Program-made: the position numbers and the translations under genes
Notes under the pieces: model-generated
Told to the model about the DNA's origin: nothing
The model's database searches: none
Seen by the model: only the letters and a program-made list of their open reading frames with translations
Assembly (NCBI RefSeq): GCF_008831045.1
Contig: NZ_WAJS01000014.1
Coordinates: 1-64,000, forward strand
DNA from: Adlercreutzia muris
GTDB lineage: Bacteria > Actinomycetota > Coriobacteriia > Coriobacteriales > Eggerthellaceae
DNA: 64,000 nt
Reading direction: 5' to 3'
Shown: piece by piece, positions 50,267-58,231 of the stretch
Numbering within the stretch: position 1 is the first letter of the stretch
Layout: every line of letters starts with the position of its first letter

Positions 50267-50394
50267 CCATCCTATCCCTCCCATCCATCCCTCCTATCCT
50301 ATCCCTCCCATCCCATTCTATTCGTCCCAACTGCCCCAACTGTCTCGTCCCAACTGCCCCAACTGTCTCGTCCCAACTGCCCCGACTGTCCCGC
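50267..50394. repeat. Simple and tandem repeats after the kinase gene
   Basis: 50267-50328 is a pyrimidine-rich strand of CCATC/CTATC/CCCTCC words. 50329-50394 has three units of about 23 bases, CGTCCCAACTGCCCCAACTG with small changes. Both strands lack a supported gene. The stretch is likely prone to slippage. Confidence 0.7.
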
Positions 50395-50547
50395 AAGTGC
50401 CTGCATCCCTAGAATTTGCGGGGCAGCAAGGACGGCATCCAATGGTCCCCGCCACAGGTGCCCGGTTCGGTACGCGGAGCGAGAGGTGCATGTCGCAGAT
50501 GCCCGGCTCGGCACCGGTGGCGAGAGGTGTATGTCGCAAGCGCCGGT

Positions 50548-50786
50548 TTGACACCTCGGCAGCACCAAACAGCCCCTTTGCGACATCGTCTTCGAAAAAT
50601 CTGTCCGAGAAGGGCTCTTTGGTGCCTTTTTTCGCGTCGGGGTCGGCCTCTTTGGTATGGGATTTGAAGAAAACGCAGGTCAGAAAGTTTCACTGGTGAA
50701 TTATTCTGCTGCCTGAAGCACCAAACTCCCCCTCTGAGACGGAAAAACAAAGGCGAATGTCGGAGAGGGCCTGTTTGGTGCTTCTG
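50548..50786. repeat. Pair of long hairpins with GCACCAAAC arms
   Basis: Hairpin 1 spans 50562-50625 (GCACCAAACAGCCC with one mismatch to its partner arm, then CTTTTTT, terminator-like). Hairpin 2 spans 50716-50785 with a 12-bp perfect end (GAAGCACCAAAC/GTTTGGTGCTTC) and inner CCCTCT/AGAGGG. They share arms and general layout, so they are copies of one element. The gap 50242-50977 has no gene. Confidence 0.7.
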
Positions 50787-50977
50787 CCGGCGCTCGCGTC
50801 CCGCCGTCGGCGGGGAAGCCGTCGGCAATATGGCTTCATGGCGTTCCTTTGATTGGTGGGTTGGCGCAGGCGGGAGACTCAGTGGTCAAGGACGCCCTTG
50901 TTTGTGCCATAATGGCGGAAGCGGAAAAATGGCGCTTGGGCGGGGCCCGGCGTGAGAGTCAAGGAGAAAGGGCATCC

Positions 50978-51859
50978 ATGGCGGGAATCGACATCACTCC
51001 CGACGCGCAGGGCAAGGTGCGCGATCTGTACGATTTGGGCGACAGGCTGCTGCTCGTGGCCACCGACCGCATCTCGGCCTTCGACTACATCTTGGAAGAC
51101 GAGATCCCCCACAAGGGCCAGGTGCTCACCCAGCTGTCGAAGTTCTGGTTCAACCTGCTCGACGGCGTGGTGGAAAACCACCTCATCTCCACCGACGTGG
51201 CCGACCTGCCCGAGCAGTTCCAGCCCTACGCCGACTACCTGCGCGGCCGCTTCATGCTGGTGCGCAAGGCCGACATGTTCCCCGCCGAGTGCATCGTGCG
51301 CGGCTATCTGGCCGGCAGCGGCCTGAAGGAGTACAACCGCGAGGGCACCGTGTGCGGCATCGCCTTGCCCGAGGGCCTCGTGAATTCCTCGAAGCTGCCC
51401 GAGCCCATCTTCACCCCCTCCACCAAGGCCGAGATCGGCGACCATGACGAGAACATCTCCTTCGAGCGTTTGGTGGAAATCCTCGGCGAGGAAGATGCCA
51501 CGGCCCTGCGCGATCTGGCTTTGAAGGTGTACACCACGGCCGCCGACCACGCAGCCGCCCGGGGCGTCATCATCGCCGACACCAAGTTCGAGTTCGGCCG
51601 CCTGGGCGACACCATCATCCTGGCCGACGAGGTGCTCACCCCCGACTCGTCCCGCTTCTGGCCGGGCGACACCTACGAGGAGGGCGCCGACCAGCCCAGC
51701 TTCGACAAGCAGTTCGTGCGCGACTGGCTGACCGCGAACTGGGACAAGACCGGCAACCCGCCGCGCCTGCCCCAGGACATCATCGACGCCACGTCCGCCA
51801 AGTACATCCAGGCTTTCGAGACCATCACCGGCCAGAAGTTCGACCCTGCGACGTTCTAG
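50978..51859 (+). CDS. purC: Phosphoribosylaminoimidazole-succinocarboxamide synthase
   Basis: 293 residues from ATG 50978, after AAGGAGAAAGGGCATCC; in-frame codons to 50849 are upstream sequence. SAICAR synthetase motifs: QGKVRDLYDLGDRLLLVATD, RISAFDYILEDEIPHKGQVL, FPAECIVRGYLAGSGLKEYN, IADTKFEFGRLGDTIILADE and LTPDSSRFWPGDTYEEG. It joins aspartate to CAIR in purine synthesis. The length is that of the yeast-type PurC. purL follows after one intervening gene. Confidence 0.96.
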   Translation: MAGIDITPDAQGKVRDLYDLGDRLLLVATDRISAFDYILEDEIPHKGQVLTQLSKFWFNLLDGVVENHLISTDVADLPEQFQPYADYLRGRFMLVRKADMFPAECIVRGYLAGSGLKEYNREGTVCGIALPEGLVNSSKLPEPIFTPSTKAEIGDHDENISFERLVEILGEEDATALRDLALKVYTTAADHAAARGVIIADTKFEFGRLGDTIILADEVLTPDSSRFWPGDTYEEGADQPSFDKQFVRDWLTANWDKTGNPPRLPQDIIDATSAKYIQAFETITGQKFDPATF

Positions 51860-51922
51860 CGTCGCGCACCGCCCTTGTGCGGGCTCGGCCCGCCCAGCTC
51901 ACCGAAGGAGAAACGAAGCAGC

Positions 51923-52669
51923 ATGTCCCAGCGTAACCCCATGAACGAGCGCTACACCTCCGAGGAGCGCACCGGTGTGACCCGTAAATCGGCCGCATCG
52001 GCCAAGCCCAAGAGCAAGGCCGCCGCGTCGGTCACCGTGAAGTCGGCGAAGAAGACTCCCGAGCAGCGAAAGGCCGCCGAGAAGGCCGCCCGCAAGGAGG
52101 CCGCCGCCAAGCAGCGCGAGGTGGAGCGCAAGTACTACAAGCCCGACACGCCCCGCTACAAGCGCCTGCGCGCCATCTGGTGGGTGATGCTCATCGCGGC
52201 CATCGGCTGCACCACCTTGAGTTTCGTGGGCCAGGGCGCTCTGCCGCAGTGGCTCAGCGTGACTACGCTCATCGCGGCCTACGTGTTCATCATCGGCGCT
52301 TTCGTGCTCGATTTCTGGAAGATCAAGAAGGAGCGTGTGGCCTACCAGGAGCGCATGCTGGCCTTGGAGGAGAAGAACGCCAAGGCCGAGAAGCAGGCGC
52401 GCCGCGTGCAGCAGGCCAAGCAGGCGAAAGCGAAGGGCTCCGGCAAGAATCAGAACCGCCACGCGGCCCAGAAAGCGGGCGTGGCGGCCGGCGAAGAGGC
52501 GGCCGACGGCGGCGAGTCCGACGAGGCTCCCGTGAAGCCCCAGCGTCGAGGTCTGTTCGGCAGCGGCTTCCGCCTTTCCAACCGCGAGAAGATGCAGGCC
52601 GAGAAGAAGGCCGCCAAGGAAGCCAAGGCCGCCGCGAAGGGCGGCGCCGGCGCGTCCGACCAGCAGTAG
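51923..52669 (+). CDS. Lys/Ala-rich membrane protein of unknown function
   Basis: 248 residues from ATG 51923, after CCGAAGGAGAAACGAAGCAGC. Two membrane helices (about 85-105, AIWWVMLIAAIGCTTLSFV, and about 114-134, VTTLIAAYVFIIGAFVLDFW) lie between very basic Lys/Ala/Arg-rich tails that look helical (PEQRKAAEKAARKEAAAKQR; EEKNAKAEKQARRVQQAKQA). Both tails should be cytoplasmic and might bind nucleic acid or ribosomes; that is speculation. It sits between purC and purL in the same direction. Confidence 0.7.
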   Translation: MSQRNPMNERYTSEERTGVTRKSAASAKPKSKAAASVTVKSAKKTPEQRKAAEKAARKEAAAKQREVERKYYKPDTPRYKRLRAIWWVMLIAAIGCTTLSFVGQGALPQWLSVTTLIAAYVFIIGAFVLDFWKIKKERVAYQERMLALEEKNAKAEKQARRVQQAKQAKAKGSGKNQNRHAAQKAGVAAGEEAADGGESDEAPVKPQRRGLFGSGFRLSNREKMQAEKKAAKEAKAAAKGGAGASDQQ

Positions 52670-52780
52670 CTTGCAAGGGGTGCCCACAGGCGCCCCTTTG
52701 CGCGTCCCGCCGGGCAGGGTGCGGGGCGCGCCTTGTCCGTCCCCGCTCGTTCACTGAAGAGAGAAGAGAGAGGCACATCC

Positions 52781-55700
52781 ATGGTATCTCGCGTCTATGT
52801 TGAGAAGAAGCCCGGGTTCAACGGCGAGGCCCGCGCGCTGGCCGCCGAGCTGCGCGACATCGTGGGCATTCAGGGGCTCACGGCCGTGCGCCTGGTAAAC
52901 CGCTACGACGTGGAGGGCATCGGCGAGGAGCTGTTCGCCGCCTGCGTGCCCACGGTGTTCTCCGAGCCGCAGTCCGACATTGCCACCTTCGAGCTGCCCG
53001 AAGCCAACGGGGCCGCGGTGTTCGCCGTGGAATTTCTGCCCGGCCAGTTCGACCAGCGCGCCGATTCCGCGAGTGAGTGCATCCAGCTCATCAGCCAGGG
53101 GGAGCGCCCGCTGGTGCGCTCGGCGGTGGTGTACTACCTGGAGGGCGATCTGGACGAGGCCGCCGTGGAAGCCGTGAAGCGCTATGTCATCAACCCGGTG
53201 GAGGCCCGCGAGGCCTCGCTGGATACCCGCGACACCCTGGCCATGGCCTTCGAGCGCCCGGCCGACGTGGAGGTCATCGACGGCTTCACCGAGTTTTCCG
53301 ACGACGAGCTGGCCGCCTTCATCGCCGAGCGCGGTCTGGCCATGGACTTGGCCGACATCCAGTTCTGCCGCGCGTACTTCGCTAAGGAGGGGCGCGACCC
53401 GTCCATCACCGAGATCAAGATGATCGACACCTACTGGTCGGACCACTGCCGTCACACCACCTTCGGCACCGTGCTCGACGACGTGGCCATCGCGGATGCC
53501 AACGTGCAGGTCGCCTTCGACCGCTATCTGGAGCTGCGCCACGAGCTCGGCCGCGATGAGAAGCCCGTGTGCCTCATGGACATGGGCACCATCGGCGCGA
53601 AGTGGCTGAAGAAGCAGGGCATTCTCACCGGCCTCGACGAGTCCGAGGAGATCAACGCCTGCACCATCAAGTGCAAGGTGGATGTGGACGGCGTGGAAGA
53701 GGACTGGCTGTACCTGTTCAAGAACGAGACCCACAATCATCCCACCGAGATCGAGCCCTTCGGCGGTGCGGCCACCTGCGTGGGCGGGGCCATCCGCGAC
53801 CCCTTGTCCGGCCGCTCCTACGTGTACCAGGCCATGCGCGTGACCGGTGCGGCTGATCCCACGGTGCCCGTGGCCGATACCATTCCCGGGAAGCTGCCCC
53901 AGCGCAAGCTCGTGACCACGGCGGCGGCCGGCTATTCCTCCTACGGCAATCAGATCGGCCTGGCCACCGGGCACGTGCACGAGCTGTACCATCCCGGCTA
54001 CGCCGCCAAGCGCATGGAGATCGGCGCCGTGGTAGGTGCTACGCCGGCCGACCACGTGCGCCGCGAGACCCCGGCGCCCGGTGATGTGGTGGTGCTCTTG
54101 GGCGGTCGCACGGGCCGCGATGGCATCGGCGGTGCTACGGGCTCTTCCAAGGCCCATTCCGTGGAATCGCTGGAAAGTTGCGGGGCCGAGGTGCAGAAGG
54201 GCAACGCGCCGGTGGAGCGCAAGATCCAGCGCCTGTTCCGCCGCGGCGATGCCTGCCGCATGATCAAGCGCTGCAACGACTTCGGCGCCGGCGGCGTGTC
54301 GGTGGCCATTGGGGAGCTGGCCGACGGCCTGGACATCAACCTGGATGCCGTGCCCAAGAAGTATGACGGCCTCGATGGCACCGAGCTGGCTATTTCCGAG
54401 TCCCAGGAGCGCATGGCCGTGGCCCTGGCCCCCGAGGATGTGGACGCCTTCATCGCCCTTGCCCACGAGGAGAACCTGGAGGCCACGCCGGTGGCCGTGG
54501 TGACCGAGGAGCCGCGCGTGCGCATGCACTGGCGCGGCACCACCATCGTGGACGTGAGCCGCGACTTTCTGGCCAGCAACGGCGCCCCGAAGCACGCGGC
54601 GGTGAGCGTGCCCGCTCCGGCCGACGAGAGCTGTGCCGCCACCCCCTGCGACCGTGCCTTCGAAGCGGCGGCCAGCCTGACCGATCCGGTTGTGGAGGCT
54701 GCCGCTGCGGCCGATTCCCTGGAGGCGGGCTTGGCGGCGCTCATGGGCGACATCAACCACGCCTGCAACAAGGGCCTCGTGGAGCGCTTCGACTCCACCA
54801 TCGGCGCCGCCACGGTGCTCATGCCCTTCGGCGGTTCCCGTCAGCTGACCCCAGCTCTGGCCATGGTGGCGAAGCTGCCGGTGCTGGGCGGGGCCACCAC
54901 CACGGTGTCGGGCCTGTCCTGGGGCTTCAACCCCTACCTGTCGGCCTGGGACCCCTACGCGGGCGCCTACATGGCCGTGCTCGATTCGGTGGCGAAGCTC
55001 GTGGCCACCGGTTTCGAGCGGGCGAATATGTACCTCACCTTCCAGGAGTACTTCGAGAAGCTGCGTCAGGATCCGGAGCGCTGGGGCAAGCCCATGGCGG
55101 CCGTGCTCGGCGCCCTTATGGCCCAGGTCGATTTCGGCGTGGGCGCCATCGGCGGCAAGGACTCCATGTCCGGTTCCTTCGAGGATTTGGATGTGCCGCC
55201 GACGCTCGTGTCCTTCGCCACGGCCATCGGCAACATCGACCGGGTGACCTCGCCGGAGCTGAAGGCCGCCGGCGATAACCTGGTATGGATCTCCTGCCAG
55301 GACACCCTGGCCTCCAGCCTGTGCGCCACCTTTGATGCCATGGAGCACCTCATCGGCGCCGGCGTGGTGCGGGCCTGCGCGAGCAGCGGCGCGGCCGGTC
55401 TGGCCGAGACCCTCGTGAAGATGGCCGTGGGCAACGGTTTGGGCGTGGCGGTGGACGCGGCCGTGGGCACCGGCCAGCTCTTCGATCCGGCTTATGGCAC
55501 CTTCGTGGTGGAGCTGACCGCCGGCGAGACGGCTCAGTCGGTGGTGACGCGCCTGGAGGACGCGGGCCTTGCCGCCAATGTGGACGTGGTGGCCCTGGGC
55601 GCGGTGACCGAGGCCTACGAGCTTTCCTGCGACGGTCAGGTGGCCGATCTGGCCCGGGTGCAGGAGGCCTGGGAAGGCGGCATCGAGGGCGTGTTCCCCT

Positions 55701-56599
55701 ACCGCACCAGCGCCGAGGACCGCACGGCGGCCGAGGAGGTGCCTGCGATCAGCTTCACGGCCAGCGCTCCGGCGGTGTTCCCCGGTCCGGCCGTGGCGCG
55801 CCCGCGCGTGGTCATCCCGGTGTTTCCCGGCAACAACTGCGAGTACGACTCCGCCGCCGCCTTCGAGCGCGCAGGCGCGGTGCCTACGGTGTACGTGGTG
55901 AACAACCTGACGCCCGAGGCCGTGGCTGAGTCCACCGCCGAGCTGGCGCGCCTCATCGGCGAGTCGCAGATCGTCATGATCCCCGGCGGCTTCTCCGGCG
56001 GCGACGAGCCCGACGGCTCGGCGAAGTTCATCACGGCATTCTTCCGCGCGCCTCAGGTAACCGAGGCCGTGCGCGATCTGCTGCAGCGCCGCGACGGGCT
56101 CATGCTCGGCATCTGCAACGGCTTCCAGGCCCTGGTGAAGCTGGGGCTCGTGCCCTTCGGCGACATCCGCCCCATGGACGAGGATTGTGCCACGCTCACC
56201 TTCAACGACATCGGGCGCCACCAGAGCACGCTCGTGCGCACCCGCGTGGCCAGCACGCTGTCGTCGTGGATGAGCCGCATGAACGTGGGAGACGTGCACA
56301 CGGTGGCCATCAGCCACGGCGAGGGCCGCTTCGTGGCGCCCCAGCCGCTGCTGGATCAGATGATTGCCGGCGGCCAGGTGGCCACCCAGTACGTGGACGG
56401 GGCCGGCGTTCCCTCCATGGACCTGTCGGCTAACCCCAACGGAAGCGTGCTCGCTATCGAGGGCATCACGAGCCCCGACGGCCGCGTGCTCGGCAAGATG
56501 GGCCACACGGAGCGCTCGGGCGCGGGCCTGTACAAGAACGCCTTCGGCAACACCTATCAGCCGCTGTTCGAAGGCGGTGTGGACTACTTCCGCGGGTAG
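52781..56599 (+). CDS. purL: Phosphoribosylformylglycinamidine synthase, single chain with glutaminase domain
   Basis: 1272 residues from ATG 52781, after GAGAAGAGAGAGGCACATCC. An N-terminal PurS-like part (YVEKKPGFNGEARALAAELR), two AIRS-type halves (DTYWSDHCRHTTFGTVLDDV, FKNETHNHPTEIEPFGGAAT, later GGKDSMSGSFEDL) and a C-terminal class I glutaminase from about 1008 (VVIPVFPGNNCEYDSAAAFE) with nucleophile C1112 in LGICNGFQALVKLG and a later HGEGRF His. It makes FGAM from FGAR, glutamine and ATP without separate PurS or PurQ. The N-terminal wording fits the clade found in clostridia and coriobacteria rather than the proteobacterial PurL. Confidence 0.96.
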   Translation: MVSRVYVEKKPGFNGEARALAAELRDIVGIQGLTAVRLVNRYDVEGIGEELFAACVPTVFSEPQSDIATFELPEANGAAVFAVEFLPGQFDQRADSASECIQLISQGERPLVRSAVVYYLEGDLDEAAVEAVKRYVINPVEAREASLDTRDTLAMAFERPADVEVIDGFTEFSDDELAAFIAERGLAMDLADIQFCRAYFAKEGRDPSITEIKMIDTYWSDHCRHTTFGTVLDDVAIADANVQVAFDRYLELRHELGRDEKPVCLMDMGTIGAKWLKKQGILTGLDESEEINACTIKCKVDVDGVEEDWLYLFKNETHNHPTEIEPFGGAATCVGGAIRDPLSGRSYVYQAMRVTGAADPTVPVADTIPGKLPQRKLVTTAAAGYSSYGNQIGLATGHVHELYHPGYAAKRMEIGAVVGATPADHVRRETPAPGDVVVLLGGRTGRDGIGGATGSSKAHSVESLESCGAEVQKGNAPVERKIQRLFRRGDACRMIKRCNDFGAGGVSVAIGELADGLDINLDAVPKKYDGLDGTELAISESQERMAVALAPEDVDAFIALAHEENLEATPVAVVTEEPRVRMHWRGTTIVDVSRDFLASNGAPKHAAVSVPAPADESCAATPCDRAFEAAASLTDPVVEAAAAADSLEAGLAALMGDINHACNKGLVERFDSTIGAATVLMPFGGSRQLTPALAMVAKLPVLGGATTTVSGLSWGFNPYLSAWDPYAGAYMAVLDSVAKLVATGFERANMYLTFQEYFEKLRQDPERWGKPMAAVLGALMAQVDFGVGAIGGKDSMSGSFEDLDVPPTLVSFATAIGNIDRVTSPELKAAGDNLVWISCQDTLASSLCATFDAMEHLIGAGVVRACASSGAAGLAETLVKMAVGNGLGVAVDAAVGTGQLFDPAYGTFVVELTAGETAQSVVTRLEDAGLAANVDVVALGAVTEAYELSCDGQVADLARVQEAWEGGIEGVFPYRTSAEDRTAAEEVPAISFTASAPAVFPGPAVARPRVVIPVFPGNNCEYDSAAAFERAGAVPTVYVVNNLTPEAVAESTAELARLIGESQIVMIPGGFSGGDEPDGSAKFITAFFRAPQVTEAVRDLLQRRDGLMLGICNGFQALVKLGLVPFGDIRPMDEDCATLTFNDIGRHQSTLVRTRVASTLSSWMSRMNVGDVHTVAISHGEGRFVAPQPLLDQMIAGGQVATQYVDGAGVPSMDLSANPNGSVLAIEGITSPDGRVLGKMGHTERSGAGLYKNAFGNTYQPLFEGGVDYFRG

Positions 56600-56670
56600 C
56601 GACGGCTAGAGCGCGGCCAGAACACGGCCAGAGCGACGGCTGGAACGAGCGTCATCAGCGCTATCAACCG

Positions 56671-56696
56671 AGAAGGGGCCACAAGGCCCCTTCTTC
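56671..56696 (+). terminator. Terminator after purL
   Basis: GAAGGGGCC, loop ACAA, GGCCCCTTC and TT. Confidence 0.8.
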
Positions 56697-56714
56697 GTGT
56701 CCCGCCTCTTTTTC

Positions 56715-56880
56715 ACGATCTGCCCGGGCGCATCGCACGTTTAAGGCAGAAATAAAAAGTACCTCTGAACAGGGAATATGCAAAGAGTTCCCTGTTCAGG
56801 GCCATGGCCCCAAATGCACGATGTGCACGGATCTCTGCTACAAATGCGCGATCTGCCCGGGCGCATCGTGCATTTGGGGC
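56715..56880. repeat. Palindromic repeats of the CCCCAAATGCACGATG family
   Basis: 56807-56880 is a hairpin with arms GCCCCAAATGCACGATG and complement and an inner copy of CGATCTGCCCGGGCGCATCG. The same inner half occurs at 56716-56742. Between them, 56763-56799 is another hairpin (CTGAACAGGGAA/TTCCCTGTTCAG). The outer arms match the cluster at 10021-10232. The gap 56600-57048 has no gene; its right part has two imperfect copies of a stretch beginning GGGCCTCTGC. Confidence 0.75.
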
Positions 56881-57048
56881 AGAAGGGCGGCAACTCTCGG
56901 TGCTGCTGAGTTGAGGCTCGCCCATGGGCGGGTCAGCGGGCTCGGACCTCTGCCCCTTCTGAAGCCGCCGTGCACGTGTGGGGACGGGTTCGGGCCTCTG
57001 CTCCCCCTGAAGCTGCAGTGCTTTCCGTGGGCTCGTTCGGCTTGCTCC

Positions 57049-57972
57049 CTACTCCCACAGGCGCACCTCGGGCTCTAGCTGCACGCCGCTCGCCTCGTGC
57101 ACGCGGCGCTGCACCTCGGCGATGAGCGCGAGCACGTCGGCGGCGGTGGCACCCCCGGTGTTCACAACGAAGCCGGCGTGCTTCTCGGACACCTGGGCGC
57201 CCCCGACGGCGAGGCCCTGGCAGCCGGCCTCTTGGATGAGGGCGCCGGCGAAGTAACCCTCGGGGCGCTTGAAGGTGCTGCCGGCCGAGGGCATCTCCAA
57301 GGGCTGGCGGCTCTCTCGGCGCTCGCGCAGGTCGCCCATGCGCACGCGAATGGCGGCGCCGTCGTCGGCGTGCAGCTGCAAGGTGGCACCGAGCACCACC
57401 CAGCCCTCCTCCATCATGCGGCTTCTGCGGTAGCCCCATGCGGCTTCGACGGCAGGCACGTCGGCGACAGACCAGCCCCCATCCCCGTCGGGCACCAGGC
57501 AGCGCACCTGCACGGCGACGTCGGAGAACTGCCCCTCGTAGGCACCGGCGTTCATGATAGCGGCCCCTCCCACGGTGCCCGGAATGCCGCTGGCGAACTC
57601 GTAGCCGGCAAGGCTCGCCGCCAGCGCCACCTCGGCCACCTCGGCATTCGTCGCCCCGGCCTGGGCCTGCACGAGGCCGCCCGGCAGCACTTCCACGGCG
57701 GCGAAGTTCTCGGCCAGCTTCAGCGTGACCCCGGCAAGACCCTCGTCGGGAGCCAGCACGTTGGACCCGAGCCCCAGCACGCGCCAAGGCGTAGCGGCAG
57801 CGCAGCAAGCCGCCACCACGGCGGCCACCTCGTCTTCGGAAGAGGGCAGCACGAGCCACTGGGCCGCGCCGCCGATGCGAAAGGTGGTGTGCTCGGCGAG
57901 GGGCTCGTCGGCGCGCACCTGCGCTTCTCCGACGATTTCGCGCAGTGCGGCGTCGAGGTCGGTGTAGTCCAT
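57049..57972 (-). CDS. murB: UDP-N-acetylenolpyruvoylglucosamine reductase
   Basis: 307 residues from ATG 57972, after GGAAGGAACGCCTC on the minus strand; an in-frame ATG at 58032 would add 20 residues and has a -10-like TATTCT six bases upstream, so a longer leaderless form is possible. MurB motifs: LAEHTTFRIGGAAQWLVLPS, VLGLGSNVLAPDEGLAGVTL, FASGIPGTVGGAAIMNAGAY for FAD, and PSAGSTFKRPEGYFAGALIQ with the catalytic Ser, ending VQLEPEVRLWE. It reduces enolpyruvyl-UDP-GlcNAc to UDP-MurNAc. Confidence 0.95.
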   Translation of the reverse strand: MDYTDLDAALREIVGEAQVRADEPLAEHTTFRIGGAAQWLVLPSSEDEVAAVVAACCAAATPWRVLGLGSNVLAPDEGLAGVTLKLAENFAAVEVLPGGLVQAQAGATNAEVAEVALAASLAGYEFASGIPGTVGGAAIMNAGAYEGQFSDVAVQVRCLVPDGDGGWSVADVPAVEAAWGYRRSRMMEEGWVVLGATLQLHADDGAAIRVRMGDLRERRESRQPLEMPSAGSTFKRPEGYFAGALIQEAGCQGLAVGGAQVSEKHAGFVVNTGGATAADVLALIAEVQRRVHEASGVQLEPEVRLWE

Positions 57973-58037
57973 GAGGCGTTCCTTCCATTCGTCGTGCCCG
58001 ATGGGTAACTGTTGGTGACCCGTTTGGCCCATTGTAC

Positions 58038-58043
58038 TAGAAT
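58038..58043 (+). promoter_or_regulatory. -10 box before a leader peptide and trkH
   Basis: TAGAAT stands 6 bases before ATG 58050. On the other strand the overlapping TATTCT stands 6 bases before a possible murB start at 58032. Confidence 0.4.
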
Positions 58044-58049
58044 ACGCCC

Positions 58050-58091
58050 ATGACTATTTCGCCCACATATCGTGCGGAAGCGGGGTGCTAG
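58050..58091 (+). CDS. Possible leaderless 13-residue leader peptide
   Basis: ATG 58050 to TAG 58091 encodes MTISPTYRAEAGC. The -10 box six bases upstream would make the ATG the 5' end of the mRNA. The stop lies four bases before the GTG of the next small gene, so ribosomes could re-initiate. There is no independent evidence that it is made. Confidence 0.3.
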   Translation: MTISPTYRAEAGC

Positions 58092-58095
58092 GCCC

Positions 58096-58227
58096 GTGGC
58101 CCGCAAGCATCCCGTCATCAAGCCCGCCTCGCCGGTGGCGGCCATCACGTTGGTGCTGCTGTCCATCATCAGCTTCATCATCGGGCTGTGGACGCTCATG
58201 GCGCTGACGCGAATCGTGCTGGGATAG
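58096..58227 (+). CDS. 43-residue single-pass membrane protein upstream of trkH
   Basis: GTG 58096 to TAG 58227. The product starts MARKHPVIKPASPVAAI, continues with one hydrophobic helix (TLVLLSIISFIIGLWTLMAL) and ends TRIVLG. Third positions are GC-rich as in real genes, the N-terminus is basic (cytoplasmic by the positive-inside rule) and the gene ends four bases before trkH. Small single-pass proteins encoded with K+ or Na+ transporters can be accessory subunits; that is the likely role here. No family recognised. Confidence 0.6.
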   Translation: MARKHPVIKPASPVAAITLVLLSIISFIIGLWTLMALTRIVLG

Positions 58228-58231
58228 CGCC

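Noticed and set aside
50329-50394. CRISPR-like array
   Set aside because: The units are contiguous with no spacers, and no cas gene is near.
52751-56506. 1251-codon open frame antisense to purL
   Set aside because: It mirrors purL codon bias (GC-rich third positions leave few stops on the other strand) and its product is His/Gly/Ala/Arg low complexity without a recognisable domain.
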